From Marinobacter lutaoensis (GTDB lineage Bacteria; Pseudomonadota; Gammaproteobacteria; Pseudomonadales; Oleiphilaceae): 64,000 nt of DNA. The notes below the pieces were generated by a model that did not search any database, was not told the DNA's origin, and saw only the letters and a program-made list of their open reading frames with translations. Within the stretch, counting starts at the first letter, position 1; the number at the start of each line of letters is the position of its first letter. The translations under genes and the position numbers were made by a program. Where the stretch lies: contig NZ_MSCW01000001.1 of NCBI RefSeq assembly GCF_001981305.1, positions 186,001 to 250,000 of the forward strand. Reading direction: 5' to 3'. Positions 1-9,030 of this stretch are shown here, piece after piece.

Positions 1-1
1 G

Positions 2-748
2 TTGCTGGAAGCCGCCCGACACTATTGGATGGGACTGTCTGCCGGGGAACGTTCCCGGTTCCGCTTTCTGCATGTTTCCACGGATGAGGTTTACGGCGAT
101 CTGTCCGGCTCGTCCGATCTGTTTACCGAGGCAACACCTTACGCTCCCAGCTCACCCTATTCGGCCTCCAAGGCCGGTTCCGACCACTTGGTGCGAGCTT
201 GGCACCGGACCTACGGGTTGCCGGTGTTGGTTACCCATTGCTCGAACAACTACGGTCCCTGCCAGTTTCCTGAAAAGCTGATTCCCCACATGATCCTGAA
301 TGCTCTGGCAGGCAAGCCGTTGCCGGTGTATGGCGATGGGGCCCAGATTCGGGACTGGCTCTATGTGGAGGACCATGCCCGGGCTTTGGTAGAGGTGGTG
401 CTCCATGGCGAGGTGGGGAGCACCTATAACATCGGAGGCCATAATGAGGTGAAGAATCTGGACGTGGTGGAAGCGCTGTGTGGTCTCCTGGAGGTGCTGG
501 CGCCCGAGAAACCGGTGGGCGTGAGGGCGTACCGGGATCTGATCACGTTCGTTCCGGACCGGCCTGGCCATGACCGACGGTACGCCATCGATGCTGGCAA
601 GATCGAGCGGGAGCTGGGCTGGGCGCCCAGGGAGACATTTGAAACGGGCTTGCGCAAGACCGTACAGTGGTATTTGGACAATCGGCCATGGTGGCAACGG
701 GTGTTGTCTGGGGCCTACCGGCTGGATCGTATCGGTAAACCGGAGTGA
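2..748 (+). CDS. rfbB: dTDP-glucose 4,6-dehydratase, C-terminal part (5' end outside window)
   Basis: Converts dTDP-glucose to dTDP-4-keto-6-deoxyglucose, second step of dTDP-L-rhamnose synthesis, in the cytoplasm. The reading frame is open to the window edge, so the N-terminal Rossmann NAD-binding part (about the first 100 residues of a ~350-residue family) is missing. The visible part has the HVSTDEVYG strand, the catalytic YSASK (Tyr-x3-Lys), the CSNNYGP loop, the RDWLYVEDH motif and the YNIGG segment, all diagnostic of RfbB rather than of a generic epimerase. It is followed 35 bp later by rfbA in a B-A-C-D order. The leucine codon TTG at position 2 is not the true start. Confidence is high for family and truncation. 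Confidence 0.95.
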   Translation: MLEAARHYWMGLSAGERSRFRFLHVSTDEVYGDLSGSSDLFTEATPYAPSSPYSASKAGSDHLVRAWHRTYGLPVLVTHCSNNYGPCQFPEKLIPHMILNALAGKPLPVYGDGAQIRDWLYVEDHARALVEVVLHGEVGSTYNIGGHNEVKNLDVVEALCGLLEVLAPEKPVGVRAYRDLITFVPDRPGHDRRYAIDAGKIERELGWAPRETFETGLRKTVQWYLDNRPWWQRVLSGAYRLDRIGKPE

Positions 749-783
749 CCGGGGCGCGTGTGTGATGACAACGAGGGCAGGGC

Positions 784-1665
784 GTGACGAGATATAAGGG
801 CATTATCCTGGCCGGGGGCGCGGGTACGCGACTGCACCCCATCACTCTGGGTATTTCGAAGCAGTTGCTGCCAATCTACGACAAGCCGATGATTTATTAC
901 CCGTTGTCGGTGTTGATGCTTGCCGGGATCCGTGAGGTGTTGGTCATTTCCACGCCCAATGATTTGCCCGGCTTTCAGCGCCTGCTGGGCGATGGACACC
1001 AGTTTGGAATCCACGTGACCTACGCTGAGCAGCCGTCTCCCGATGGCCTGGCCCAGTCGTTTCTCATCGGTGCGGAGTTCATTGGAAACGATAACGTATG
1101 CCTGGTGCTGGGGGACAACATTTTTTACGGGCAGCACTTCTCCGACAAGCTGGCCCAGGCTGTGGCCCGGCCAACCGGAGCGACGATTTTCGGGTATCAC
1201 GTAAAGGACCCGGAGCGTTTCGGGGTCGTGGAGTTCGGACCGGACGGCCAGGTACTGGGTATCGAAGAGAAGCCGGCGAAGCCGAAGTCCAACTACGCGG
1301 TAACCGGGCTGTACTTCTACGACAATGATGTGGTGGAGATCGCCCGGGCCATCCGGCCCTCCGCGAGGGGCGAGCTTGAGATTACGGATGTCAACCAAGC
1401 CTATCTGGAGCGGGGAGATCTGAGTGTGTCGTTGCTGGGGCGCGGCTTCGCCTGGCTGGACACCGGCACGTACGACTCGCTGATCGATGCGGGGCAGTTT
1501 GTTCAGACGGTTGAGCATCGACAGGGCCTGAAAATTGCCTGCCTGGAGGAGATAGCCTTTCGTAAGGGCTGGATCGGCGTCGGGGATTTGCGGGCCCAGG
1601 GCGAAGCACTGGGCAAAACGGGCTATGGGCAGTATCTGTTGCGGCTGGTGGGGGAAACGTTGTGA
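784..1665 (+). CDS. rfbA: Glucose-1-phosphate thymidylyltransferase
   Basis: Makes dTDP-glucose from dTTP and glucose-1-phosphate, the entry step to dTDP-rhamnose. The 293-residue length matches RfbA/RmlA. The N-terminus has the nucleotidyltransferase signature GGAGTRLHP, followed by [17 protein letters not shown], the LGDNIFYG metal-binding region and [20 protein letters not shown]. It starts at a GTG 35 bp after rfbB, preceded by an AGGGC-type ribosome site. Its stop overlaps the rfbC start by four bases (GTGA), showing translational coupling. Substrate glucose-1-phosphate could come from the phosphoglucomutase encoded at 4407-5984. No unusual features. Confidence 0.97.
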   Translation: MTRYKGIILAGGAGTRLHPITLGISKQLLPIYDKPMIYYPLSVLMLAGIREVLVISTPNDLPGFQRLLGDGHQFGIHVTYAEQPSPDGLAQSFLIGAEFIGNDNVCLVLGDNIFYGQHFSDKLAQAVARPTGATIFGYHVKDPERFGVVEFGPDGQVLGIEEKPAKPKSNYAVTGLYFYDNDVVEIARAIRPSARGELEITDVNQAYLERGDLSVSLLGRGFAWLDTGTYDSLIDAGQFVQTVEHRQGLKIACLEEIAFRKGWIGVGDLRAQGEALGKTGYGQYLLRLVGETL

Positions 1666-2204
1666 ACGTCATCCCGACACGGCTGTCAGGTTGCGTGGTG
1701 ATCGAGCCACAGGTATTCGGTGACCATCGGGGGTTCTTTCTGGAAACCTTTCAGGCCCAGCGCTACCGGGAGCAGGCGGGTATCGATCTGGCGTTTGTCC
1801 AGGACAACCATTCCAGGTCGTCGCGCGGTGTGCTTCGAGGGCTGCACTTCCAGTTGCGCCGACCCCAGGGCAAACTGGTTCGGGTGGTACACGGCGAGGT
1901 GTTTGATGTCGCGGTTGATCTGCGCCGACGTTCACCGACATTTGGTCAGTGGGAAGGCGTGTATCTGAGCGGAGACAACAAGCGGCAGGTATGGGTTCCT
2001 CCCGGATTTGCCCATGGTTTCCTGGTGTTGAGTGAATTCGCGGACTTCGAATACAAGTGCACGGATTACTATGACCCCAGCGATGAAGGTGCCATTGTCT
2101 GGAACGATCCGGACCTGGCCATCCAGTGGCCATCCGGGGTCGAGATAACACTGTCGGACAAGGACGCCCAGGCCCCCACTTTTCGGGAGTTTTGCCAGGC
2201 ATGA
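1662..2204 (+). CDS. rfbC: dTDP-4-dehydrorhamnose 3,5-epimerase
   Basis: Third enzyme of dTDP-L-rhamnose synthesis; epimerises C3 and C5 of the keto sugar. At 180 residues it is the normal size for this cupin-fold family. Visible signatures are [30 protein letters not shown] with the catalytic His, and [14 protein letters not shown] start overlaps the rfbA stop and its own TGA overlaps the rfbD ATG, so A-C-D are translationally coupled. The start at 1662 gives [19 protein letters not shown], the usual N-terminus. Confidence 0.96.
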   Translation: MNVIPTRLSGCVVIEPQVFGDHRGFFLETFQAQRYREQAGIDLAFVQDNHSRSSRGVLRGLHFQLRRPQGKLVRVVHGEVFDVAVDLRRRSPTFGQWEGVYLSGDNKRQVWVPPGFAHGFLVLSEFADFEYKCTDYYDPSDEGAIVWNDPDLAIQWPSGVEITLSDKDAQAPTFREFCQA

Positions 2205-3070
2205 AGCTTCTGGTCACGGGTGCGAATGGGCAGTTGGGCCGGTGCCTGCTGGACCGGCTGGCGGACAGCGATGACCGTGTGGTCGCGCTGGGCCGGGACG
2301 GGCTGGACATTACCGACCGCAGCGGGGTAAACGCCAGGGTCATGGCGGTGCGCCCGAATATCATCGTCAATGCGGCTGCCTACACGTCGGTGGATCGGGC
2401 CGAAACGGATCGGGAGACCGCCTGGGCCGTCAATGCCGAGGGGGTTGAGCATCTGGCGCGGGCGGCCAACCGGGCCGGGGCGGCTCTGGTGCATGTGTCC
2501 ACCGATTATGTGTTCGATGGCACCCTGCGTCGTCCGTATCTGGAATCCGATATGGCCAATCCCGTAGGCGTGTACGGTGCCAGTAAACTGGCCGGGGAGC
2601 AGGCGGCCCGGCTCGCGGATCGGCACCTGGTGGTCCGCACGGCCTGGTTGTTCAGTGAATATGGCCATAACTTTCTCCGGACCATAATCCGGCTGGCCCA
2701 TGAACGGGACACGCTGTCCATCGTTGACGACCAAGTGGGCACTCCCACCTACGCCGGCGATCTTGCCGAGGCTTTGGTGGCGCTGTGCCGGGGCAGGCCG
2801 GAGAGCGGGGTCTACCATTTCTCGGGCGGTGAGCCCTGCAGCTGGTTTGGCTTTGCCCAGGCGATCTTTGCAGCCTGCAGCCAGGTGTCTGATACATTCC
2901 CTTCTCCCAGGCTTGTGCCCATTGCGTCGTCGGACTTCCCAGCACCGGTGCAACGCCCGGCCTATTCGGTGCTGGATGGTGGCAAGCTCCGGCGTGAGGC
3001 GGGTGTTCCCCCTGGCAACTGGCGGCGAGCGCTGGTGCCACTGTGCCGGAAGATCCTGCCGACCGGGTGA
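2201..3070 (+). CDS. rfbD: dTDP-4-dehydrorhamnose reductase
   Basis: Final NAD(P)H-dependent reduction to dTDP-L-rhamnose. The extended-SDR protein of 289 residues begins [14 protein letters not shown] (GxxGxxG nucleotide loop) and has the STDYVFDG strand, the catalytic YGASK and the VVRTAWLFSEYG segment typical of RmlD. The frame is open further upstream, but ATG 2201 is chosen because it overlaps the rfbC stop as ATGA and places the nucleotide loop at the N-terminus. Last of the four rhamnose genes; a flippase gene follows after 32 bp. Confidence 0.96.
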   Translation: MKLLVTGANGQLGRCLLDRLADSDDRVVALGRDGLDITDRSGVNARVMAVRPNIIVNAAAYTSVDRAETDRETAWAVNAEGVEHLARAANRAGAALVHVSTDYVFDGTLRRPYLESDMANPVGVYGASKLAGEQAARLADRHLVVRTAWLFSEYGHNFLRTIIRLAHERDTLSIVDDQVGTPTYAGDLAEALVALCRGRPESGVYHFSGGEPCSWFGFAQAIFAACSQVSDTFPSPRLVPIASSDFPAPVQRPAYSVLDGGKLRREAGVPPGNWRRALVPLCRKILPTG

Positions 3071-3102
3071 CCGGAACGCCCTGTGTTGTTCAAGAGGAAG
3101 GT

Positions 3103-4410
3103 ATGAACGTCAGGTTGGATGGGGTTGTACTGCAGTCGCTGGTCGCGTTGTTCGTCAAGGGATTCGGGGCGGTTGCCGCGTTTCTTATGAACCTGGTGCT
3201 GGCCCGGACCTTGGGGGTTGAGCAAAGTGGTTATTTCTTTCTGGGGTTTACCGTGGTGACCTTCCTGGCGGCGGTGACCCGTTGCGGCTTTGACAACGTG
3301 ATTCTGCGTCATACCGCAGCGGCTCGTTCCCAGGGAGACACTCAGGCCGTGCGTCAGCTCTTTTTTCGGGGTGCCGGCGTAACCCTGGTGGTGTCCGGGT
3401 GCGTGGCTCTGGCACTCTGGCTGGCGTCGGATGACCTGGCCCGTAGGGTGTTCAATAAGCCGGAGTTTGGTCCCGTACTGGCGGCCATTGCGCCGGGCGT
3501 GGTCACCATGGCGGTGTTGTGGCTGCTGGCGCAGAGCTTTCAGGGGTTGGGGCGGGTGTCGTCGGCCATCATTGCGATGAATGTGGCCGCCAATATGGTG
3601 CTGGTGCTCATTGTCTGGGGTACCGGAGTATCGACGGGCGAGCAGGCGGCGCTGGCTTACAGCCTGGGGTCGGTGCTGGTACTGGCCGGCTTTTTGATGT
3701 TCTGGTACCGGTCCGTGCGGGGGACGGCGTCAAACGCACACTACGACACGTCCCTGCGTACCATGCTCGAATCGGCCTGGCCGCTCTGGATCGTGCTGTT
3801 GATGAATCAGCTGATTCAGTGGACGGGGCAGTTTGTCGGCGGTGCCTATCTGCAACCCGAGGAAATCGCGCAGCTGGCGGTGGCTCAGCGGACCGCGCTG
3901 CTGGTGAGTTTTATCCTGATGGCGGTCAATATGGTGGTGGCGCCCCGGTTTGCGGCACTGCACGCGGCCGGTGATATGCCGGCGTTACGCAACATGGCAT
4001 TGACGGCGGTCCGGCTGATGGCACTGGGCGCCACGCCGGTTGTCGCAGTGATGCTGGTGTTCCCGGAGTTTCTGATGGGGCTGTTCGGCGCCGGCTTTAC
4101 CGGGGGCAGCCCCTTGCTTCAGGTGCTGGCCCTGGGGCAGTTCGTGAATGTGCTCACCGGATCCGTCGGCTACCTGCTGAGCATGTCCGGCCATGAGCGG
4201 GATTTGCGTAACACGCTGCTGCTGGTGGCTCCGGTCAGCGTGGCAATTACGTTTATTCTGGTTCCGCTCTACGGCGCGCTCGGCGCCGCAATCTCCACTG
4301 CGCTGGCGGTGGGGGCGCAAAACTTGCTTGCGGTTTACTGGGTCAAGCGCAGGCTCGGTTTCAATACACTGGCCGTTTGGCGTTCCAACGTCAGGAGTCC
4401 AAGACCATGA
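3103..4410 (+). CDS. Polysaccharide flippase (Wzx/MOP-type membrane protein)
   Basis: A 435-residue polytopic inner-membrane protein with about 12-14 hydrophobic segments and few charged residues between them, of the polysaccharide-biosynthesis branch of the MOP exporter superfamily (Wzx/RfbX-like). It is expected to flip undecaprenyl-linked oligosaccharide to the periplasm. The N-terminus shows the family pattern of an [27 protein letters not shown] first helix, with [18 protein letters not shown] following. ATG 3103 follows an AAGAGGAAGG ribosome site; the frame extends upstream but lacks one. It lies between rfbD and pgm, overlapping the latter by ATGA, which supports a role in the same surface glycan. 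Substrate cannot be read from sequence. Confidence 0.85.
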   Translation: MNVRLDGVVLQSLVALFVKGFGAVAAFLMNLVLARTLGVEQSGYFFLGFTVVTFLAAVTRCGFDNVILRHTAAARSQGDTQAVRQLFFRGAGVTLVVSGCVALALWLASDDLARRVFNKPEFGPVLAAIAPGVVTMAVLWLLAQSFQGLGRVSSAIIAMNVAANMVLVLIVWGTGVSTGEQAALAYSLGSVLVLAGFLMFWYRSVRGTASNAHYDTSLRTMLESAWPLWIVLLMNQLIQWTGQFVGGAYLQPEEIAQLAVAQRTALLVSFILMAVNMVVAPRFAALHAAGDMPALRNMALTAVRLMALGATPVVAVMLVFPEFLMGLFGAGFTGGSPLLQVLALGQFVNVLTGSVGYLLSMSGHERDLRNTLLLVAPVSVAITFILVPLYGALGAAISTALAVGAQNLLAVYWVKRRLGFNTLAVWRSNVRSPRP

Positions 4411-5984
4411 CCATCGACATTTCCAACCTGCTGTCCGCATATTCCGGCGATACGCCGGATCCCTCGAATCCGGCCGAACGGGTCAGCTTTGGGACCTCCG
4501 GCCACCGGGGCTCATCCTTGCGCCGTAGCTTCAATGAGCACCACATCCTGGCGATTGTCCAGGCCGTGGTGGACTGGCGATGGCAGCAGGGGATTGACGG
4601 CCCCATGTATCTGGGCAAGGACACCCATGCCTTGTCCGGTGTGGCAATGAACTCGGCCCTGGAAGTCCTGGCTGGCAATGGTGTGGTGGCACGGGTGGAC
4701 GCTGAATCGGGCTATACACCCACGCCATTGGTTTCCCATGCCATTCTGGTGCATAACGCGGCGGGAGCGGGCGGCCGGGCCGACGGCCTGGTCGTCACGC
4801 CGTCCCACAATCCTCCCGAGGACGGTGGCATCAAGTACAACACTCCGGACGGCGGGCCAGCCGCGGCCGAGGTCACAGGCTGGATTGAGCGCCGGGCCAA
4901 TGAACTTCTGGAACAGGGGCTGGCCGGTGTAAAACGTGTGTCGCTCGCGGCCGCCCGGTCGAGTGCGGAGCCCTGGGACTACACAGGCCAGTATGTCGAT
5001 CATCTGGGCGATGTGGTGGATATGGCGTCCATTGCCGCCAGTGGCCTGAAGCTGGGGGTGGACCCGATGGGGGGGGCGTCCCTGGCGGTATGGGAAGCGA
5101 TCGGGAAACGCTACGGGCTGAACCTGGAGGTGGTCAACCGCAGGCAGGATCCGGACTTCGCCTTCATGCCCCCGGACCATGACGGCAAGATCCGGATGGA
5201 TTGTTCGAGTCCGGCGGCGATGGCTAATCTGCTCAAGATCCGGGCCCGCTTCGATCTTGCCTTCGGCAATGACCCGGATGCGGACCGGCACGGCATCGTG
5301 GATGCTGGCGGGCTCATGAACCCCAACCATTACCTGGCGGTGTGCGTGGATTACCTGCTAGGGCATCGCCCCGCCTGGGACGAGGGGTTGGCCATCGGCA
5401 AGACGCTCGTGTCTTCCTCTATGATCGACCGGGTGGTGGCTGGCCGGGGTCGGGTGCTGTATGAGGTTCCTGTGGGTTTCAAGTGGTTTGTGGAAGGGCT
5501 GCACAGCGGCCGTCTGGCCTTTGGCGGCGAGGAGAGTGCCGGGGCCAGTTTTTTGACCTTCTCCGGCCGGCCCTGGAGCACGGACAAGGACGGAATTACC
5601 CTTTGTCTGCTGGCGGCGGAGCTGATGGCCAGAAGTGGCCTGCGGCCCAGTGACTATTACGCCGGGCTGACGGCGCGTTTTGGCGCGCCTGTGTATCGTC
5701 GCAAGGACTTCCCAGCAACGCCGGAGCAGAAGCAACGCCTGAAATCCCTGACGCCAGACGATCTGCCCTTTTCCGAGCTGGCCGGCGATCCGTTGCGGGA
5801 GGTTTCCATCCATGCGCCGGGGAATGGTGCTCCGATCGGGGGCCTCAAGGCCACGACTGACAACGGCTGGTTCGCGGCCAGGCCCAGTGGTACCGAGGAC
5901 TTGTGCAAGATCTACGCGGAAAGCTTTGTTGACGAGCGGCATCTGGAGCGGATTCTGATGCAGGCGGAGGCGTTGCTTGGGTAG
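4407..5984 (+). CDS. pgm: Phosphoglucomutase, alpha-D-glucose phosphate-specific
   Basis: Interconverts glucose-6-phosphate and glucose-1-phosphate, supplying the substrate of RfbA. The 525-residue protein has the four expected active-site elements: the phosphoserine loop TPSHNP near residue 131, the metal-binding [11 protein letters not shown] near 286, the sugar-binding GGEESAG near 374 and the phosphate-binding [12 protein letters not shown] near 492. This is slightly shorter than the ~546-residue E. coli Pgm. ATG 4407 overlaps the flippase stop and has an AGGAG site about 10 bases upstream; an in-frame TTG at 4377 is less likely. Last gene of the rhamnose/polysaccharide operon visible here. 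Confidence 0.96.
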   Translation: MTIDISNLLSAYSGDTPDPSNPAERVSFGTSGHRGSSLRRSFNEHHILAIVQAVVDWRWQQGIDGPMYLGKDTHALSGVAMNSALEVLAGNGVVARVDAESGYTPTPLVSHAILVHNAAGAGGRADGLVVTPSHNPPEDGGIKYNTPDGGPAAAEVTGWIERRANELLEQGLAGVKRVSLAAARSSAEPWDYTGQYVDHLGDVVDMASIAASGLKLGVDPMGGASLAVWEAIGKRYGLNLEVVNRRQDPDFAFMPPDHDGKIRMDCSSPAAMANLLKIRARFDLAFGNDPDADRHGIVDAGGLMNPNHYLAVCVDYLLGHRPAWDEGLAIGKTLVSSSMIDRVVAGRGRVLYEVPVGFKWFVEGLHSGRLAFGGEESAGASFLTFSGRPWSTDKDGITLCLLAAELMARSGLRPSDYYAGLTARFGAPVYRRKDFPATPEQKQRLKSLTPDDLPFSELAGDPLREVSIHAPGNGAPIGGLKATTDNGWFAARPSGTEDLCKIYAESFVDERHLERILMQAEALLG

Positions 5985-6035
5985 CTTACGACTTTACCGC
6001 CAGGCGGCTACTCGGTACATTCCGGAATCTTCTAA

Positions 6036-6052
6036 CCATATAAATCATATGG
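6036..6052. promoter_or_regulatory. Inverted repeat in the cysC promoter region
   Basis: CCATAT and ATATGG form a perfect 6-bp inverted repeat separated by 5 bases, 40 bp upstream of the cysC start. It overlaps a TATAAA that could be a -10 element, so it may be an operator. No clear -35 was found. The 107-bp gap between pgm and cysC is otherwise featureless. Function is inferred only from position and symmetry. Confidence 0.3.
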
Positions 6053-6091
6053 CGGGTCCTCGGGGACGCTGCTTTACATCACAAGGAAAAG

Positions 6092-6700
6092 GTGTCTGTT
6101 TTGGCTGAAAACATTGTCTGGCATGAACATAAGATCACCCGTGCCGAGCGCGCCGCCAACAAGAACCAGAAGCCCTGCCTGCTCTGGTTTACCGGCCTGA
6201 GCGGTTCTGGCAAGTCGACCATCGCCAACGCCCTGGATGTGGCGTTGCATCAGCGTGGTTACCATACCTTTTTGCTGGATGGCGACAATGTACGCCATGG
6301 GTTGTGCAAAGATCTGGGGTTTTCCGACGAGGACCGGGTAGAGAACATTCGTCGCATTGGCGAGGTGAGTAAGTTATTCACCGATGCCGGGTTGATTGTC
6401 CTCAGTGCTTTCATTTCCCCTTTTACCAGCGACCGGCGGATGGTGCGTAACCTGTTCCCCGCAGGCGAGTTCATCGAGGTGTTCATGGACACGCCACTGG
6501 AAACCTGCGAAGCGAGGGATCCGAAGGGGCTGTACGAAAAGGCGCGGCAGGGGGAGATCAAGCATTTTACCGGCATCGATTCCCCCTACGAGGCACCGGA
6601 GCATCCGGAAGTACGCCTGGACACCTCCAGCATGACTGTTGACGAGTGCGTGGCGGCGCTGATTGCCTTCATGGCTTCCCGGGGGTTGATCGCCGACTGA
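6092..6700 (+). CDS. cysC: Adenylylsulfate (APS) kinase
   Basis: Phosphorylates adenosine 5'-phosphosulfate to PAPS, the universal sulfate donor. The 202-residue protein has the P-loop GLSGSGKST near residue 35, the [18 protein letters not shown]-binding region, [10 protein letters not shown], and the FISPF and KGLYEKAR lid segments, all standard for CysC. GTG 6092 follows AAGGAAAAG; it overlaps the downstream permease by one base (TGATG). No cysD/cysN sulfurylase genes are adjacent, so APS must come from elsewhere. Placement beside polysaccharide genes and in the same window as a PAPS-type sulfotransferase (25116-25925) suggests a role in sulfating a surface glycan as well as, or instead of, assimilation. 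Confidence 0.96.
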   Translation: MSVLAENIVWHEHKITRAERAANKNQKPCLLWFTGLSGSGKSTIANALDVALHQRGYHTFLLDGDNVRHGLCKDLGFSDEDRVENIRRIGEVSKLFTDAGLIVLSAFISPFTSDRRMVRNLFPAGEFIEVFMDTPLETCEARDPKGLYEKARQGEIKHFTGIDSPYEAPEHPEVRLDTSSMTVDECVAALIAFMASRGLIAD

Positions 6701-8463
6701 TGGACTGGCAAGCAATACTGACCCTGCTGACCCTGGGGACGGTGCTGTCGGCGCTGGCCCTGACTCGGGTCTCCGCCGATCTGATCCTGATGGCGGCGCT
6801 GGCGTTTCTGTTGATCACCGGCATCCTCGGCCCGGCCCAAGCCCTGGCGGGCTTCGGCAACCCGGGTGTGATTACCATTGCCACGTTGTACGTGGTGGCG
6901 GCGGGCCTCAAGGAGACGGGGGCCGTTCAGTGGATCGCCCGGCGTTTACTGGGGCATCCGAAAACCGAAACAGCGGCCCAGCTTCGGATGATTGCCCCCA
7001 CGGGGTTGCTGAGTGCCTTTATGAACAACACCGCGGTGGTCGCCATGTTCATCCCCGCCATTCAGGACTGGGCCCAGCGTCTTGGGCTATCGGCTTCCAA
7101 GTTGCTGTTGCCGCTGAGCTATGCGGCCATTCTCGGTGGTACCTGTACGCTGATTGGTACCAGCACCAACTTGGTGGTGGACGGGATGCTGCAAACCAGC
7201 CAGGGGATTCACCTGGGGGTGTTCGAGATGGCCTGGGTGGGAATTCCGTTGTTGCTGGTAGGCGGCGGTTTTCTGGTGTTGTTCGGTTCTCGGCTGTTGC
7301 CGGATCGGGGGGGGGGGTCAGAGGAGCTGGACCAGATTCGCGAGTACGGGGTGGAAATGGAAGTGGCGCCCGGGCCGCTGGTTGGTAAGACCATTGCCGA
7401 GGCGGGCTTGCGGGCGCTTAACTATGGCTACCTGACGGAGATCGATCGGGGCGGGCGCCTGATTACGGCGGTGGATCCAGACCGGACGTTGCAGGCCGGT
7501 GACCGGCTGTACTTTGTCGGCGCGGCGGAGTGTGCCAGTGAGCTGCGCCGCATTCAGGGGTTGAAGCCGGCCAATGGCAGCCTGCACAAACTCGATGTGG
7601 CCAATCACCAGCGCTGTCTGGTGGAAGTGGTACTGGGGCCGGAGTTTCCCGCCCTGGGCCGAACCATTCGCGACAGTCGGTTCCGGACCCGCTTCAATGC
7701 GGTGATCCTGTCGGTGTCCCGGGAAGGGCGCCGGGTGCCGGGCAAGCTGGGGGATATTACCTTTCGGATGGGGGATACCCTGTTGCTGGAGGCCAGTCAT
7801 CAGTTCGTCGAACAGTACCGGTTCCGCCGGGACTTCCTGTTGGTTAGCGCTCTGAATGATTCGACGCCACCGGATTTTCGTAAGGCGCCGGTGGCGCTGG
7901 TTATTCTCGGCGTTATGGTGGCCCTCAGTGCCAGTGGCCTCCTGCGCATTATGGAGGCGGCCTTCCTGGCGGCAGGAGCAATGATTCTGTCGGGCTGCAT
8001 TACGGCCAGCCGGGCTCGCCGCAGCGTTGACTTGCCGGTGCTGGTGGTGATTGCTGCGTCCTTTGCCTTGGGCAATGCCATGACGGTGACTGGCGCGGCG
8101 GAATGGGTGGCTGGTCAGTTGCTTGGGTTCGGCCCTTTGTCACCCTGGCTGGCCCTGGCCATCGTTTATCTGCTGACCACGCTGTTTACCGAGGTGATCA
8201 CCAACAACGCGGCGGCGGTTCTGATGTTCCCGATTGCCCTGGCGCTGTCCGAGCAGCTTGGGGTGAGCTTCCTTCCGTTTGCCATTGCTGTGATGTTCGC
8301 GGCGTCGGCTTCCTTCATCACGCCCCTGGGTTACCAGACCAACCTGATGGTGTACGGCCCGGGACGCTACCGCTTCACGGACTACGTGCGCATTGGGTTA
8401 CCGCTGAGTCTGCTGGTTGGACTGACGGCGATCGGGCTGATTCCGTTGGTGTGGTCGTTTTGA
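6700..8463 (+). CDS. SLC13-family (DASS) permease with two RCK_C domains
   Basis: A 587-residue membrane transporter of the divalent-anion:Na+ symporter/ArsB-like superfamily. Hydrophobic N-terminal helices include the signature SAFMNNTAVVAMFIP; residues about 220-380 form two soluble TrkA-C (RCK_C) domains, and the C-terminal half repeats the membrane fold with TEVITNNAAAVLMFP. This architecture is shared with bacterial and algal sulfate/sulfur permeases (SAC1/SLT-like), so sulfate uptake is the likely job given the one-base overlap with cysC. ATG 6700 is chosen because it couples to the cysC stop. The N-terminal membrane part is joined to the RCK domains by a glycine run encoded by 11 consecutive G bases. 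Substrate is inferred. Confidence 0.88.
   Translation: MDWQAILTLLTLGTVLSALALTRVSADLILMAALAFLLITGILGPAQALAGFGNPGVITIATLYVVAAGLKETGAVQWIARRLLGHPKTETAAQLRMIAPTGLLSAFMNNTAVVAMFIPAIQDWAQRLGLSASKLLLPLSYAAILGGTCTLIGTSTNLVVDGMLQTSQGIHLGVFEMAWVGIPLLLVGGGFLVLFGSRLLPDRGGGSEELDQIREYGVEMEVAPGPLVGKTIAEAGLRALNYGYLTEIDRGGRLITAVDPDRTLQAGDRLYFVGAAECASELRRIQGLKPANGSLHKLDVANHQRCLVEVVLGPEFPALGRTIRDSRFRTRFNAVILSVSREGRRVPGKLGDITFRMGDTLLLEASHQFVEQYRFRRDFLLVSALNDSTPPDFRKAPVALVILGVMVALSASGLLRIMEAAFLAAGAMILSGCITASRARRSVDLPVLVVIAASFALGNAMTVTGAAEWVAGQLLGFGPLSPWLALAIVYLLTTLFTEVITNNAAAVLMFPIALALSEQLGVSFLPFAIAVMFAASASFITPLGYQTNLMVYGPGRYRFTDYVRIGLPLSLLVGLTAIGLIPLVWSF
7307..7317 (+). repeat. Poly-G tract of 11 inside the SLC13 permease gene
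   Basis: Eleven consecutive G residues encode part of an Arg-Gly-Gly-Gly-Ser linker near residue 203 of the permease. The gene is in frame as given. Tracts of this length are prone to slipped-strand changes, and a one-base change would end the protein before the RCK domains and second membrane half. A sequencing length error is the competing worry, but the frame is intact. Confidence 0.6.
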
Positions 8464-8578
8464 GCCGATGCCGGCGGTCAACTATTTACTGACCTGCAAT
8501 CGCTGGGGTGGAGCAACGATGTTCCGTTGGTCGTGTGCTCCGTAGGCCAGCGTCAGGGCATCCTGTCGTCTCCTTGAA

Positions 8579-8621
8579 GTCGCATTTGATTATTTTTCTA
8601 CCATAATGTCGCATATGCGAC
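8579..8621. promoter_or_regulatory. Putative autoregulatory operator of the Xre/RES module
   Basis: A perfect 14-bp palindrome, GTCGCATATGCGAC, at 8608-8621 lies 37 bp before the antitoxin start. The half-site GTCGCAT occurs again alone at 8579-8585. AT-rich sequence between the two (including CATAAT at 8602-8607) is the obvious place for a promoter. A palindrome plus an extra half-site immediately upstream of an Xre-type antitoxin gene is the usual arrangement for cooperative autorepression. Binding is inferred. Confidence 0.6.
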
Positions 8622-8658
8622 TAGAATTCAGGTCACCCCATCAACAAGGAGCCCGAGA

Positions 8659-9030
8659 ATGACTGCCTGGACCCGGGAGCAGCCTGATCCTGCCGTGGTG
8701 TTGTCGAAAGCGGTTCTGAACGCGGCCCGGCAGCTGACGTTGCGGCAGGAGGAGCTGGGGGGGGTGCTGGGGGTTCACCGCAGTGCCATTACCCGCCTGA
8801 AAAAGAACCTGGATCTGCAGCCTGATAGTAAGCAGGGTGAGCTGGCTCTGCTGCTGATCCGGGCTGCACGGGCGCTGTTTGCTCTGACCGGTGGGGATGA
8901 AGACTGGATCCGGCACTTCATGCGCTCACCCAACCACCTGACCGGTGGGATTCCGGCGGAGCAGGTGCAGACGGTTCAGGGGCTCGTGCGTGTGCTGACC
9001 TGCTTGGATGCGTTAAGAGGCAAGATTTGA
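8659..9030 (+). CDS. Antitoxin, Xre/MbcA/ParS family (DUF2384)
   Basis: A 123-residue protein with an N-terminal Xre-like helix-turn-helix around residues 26-50 (LRQEELGGVLGVHRSAITRL) and a C-terminal DUF2384 toxin-binding region from about residue 70, recognisable by WIRHFMRSPNHLTGG and the final VQGLVRVLTCLDALRG helix. It is expected to neutralise the RES-domain toxin encoded immediately downstream and to repress its own operon. ATG 8659 follows AAGGAG. Its TGA overlaps the toxin ATG (TGATG). The pair sits between the sulfate genes and wecBC, unrelated to either. Confidence 0.88.
   Translation: MTAWTREQPDPAVVLSKAVLNAARQLTLRQEELGGVLGVHRSAITRLKKNLDLQPDSKQGELALLLIRAARALFALTGGDEDWIRHFMRSPNHLTGGIPAEQVQTVQGLVRVLTCLDALRGKI

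Noticed and set aside
8574..8607. TTGAAG and CATAAT as the toxin-antitoxin promoter
   Set aside because: The spacing of 22 bases is too long for a sigma-70 promoter, so only the palindromic operator is reported.
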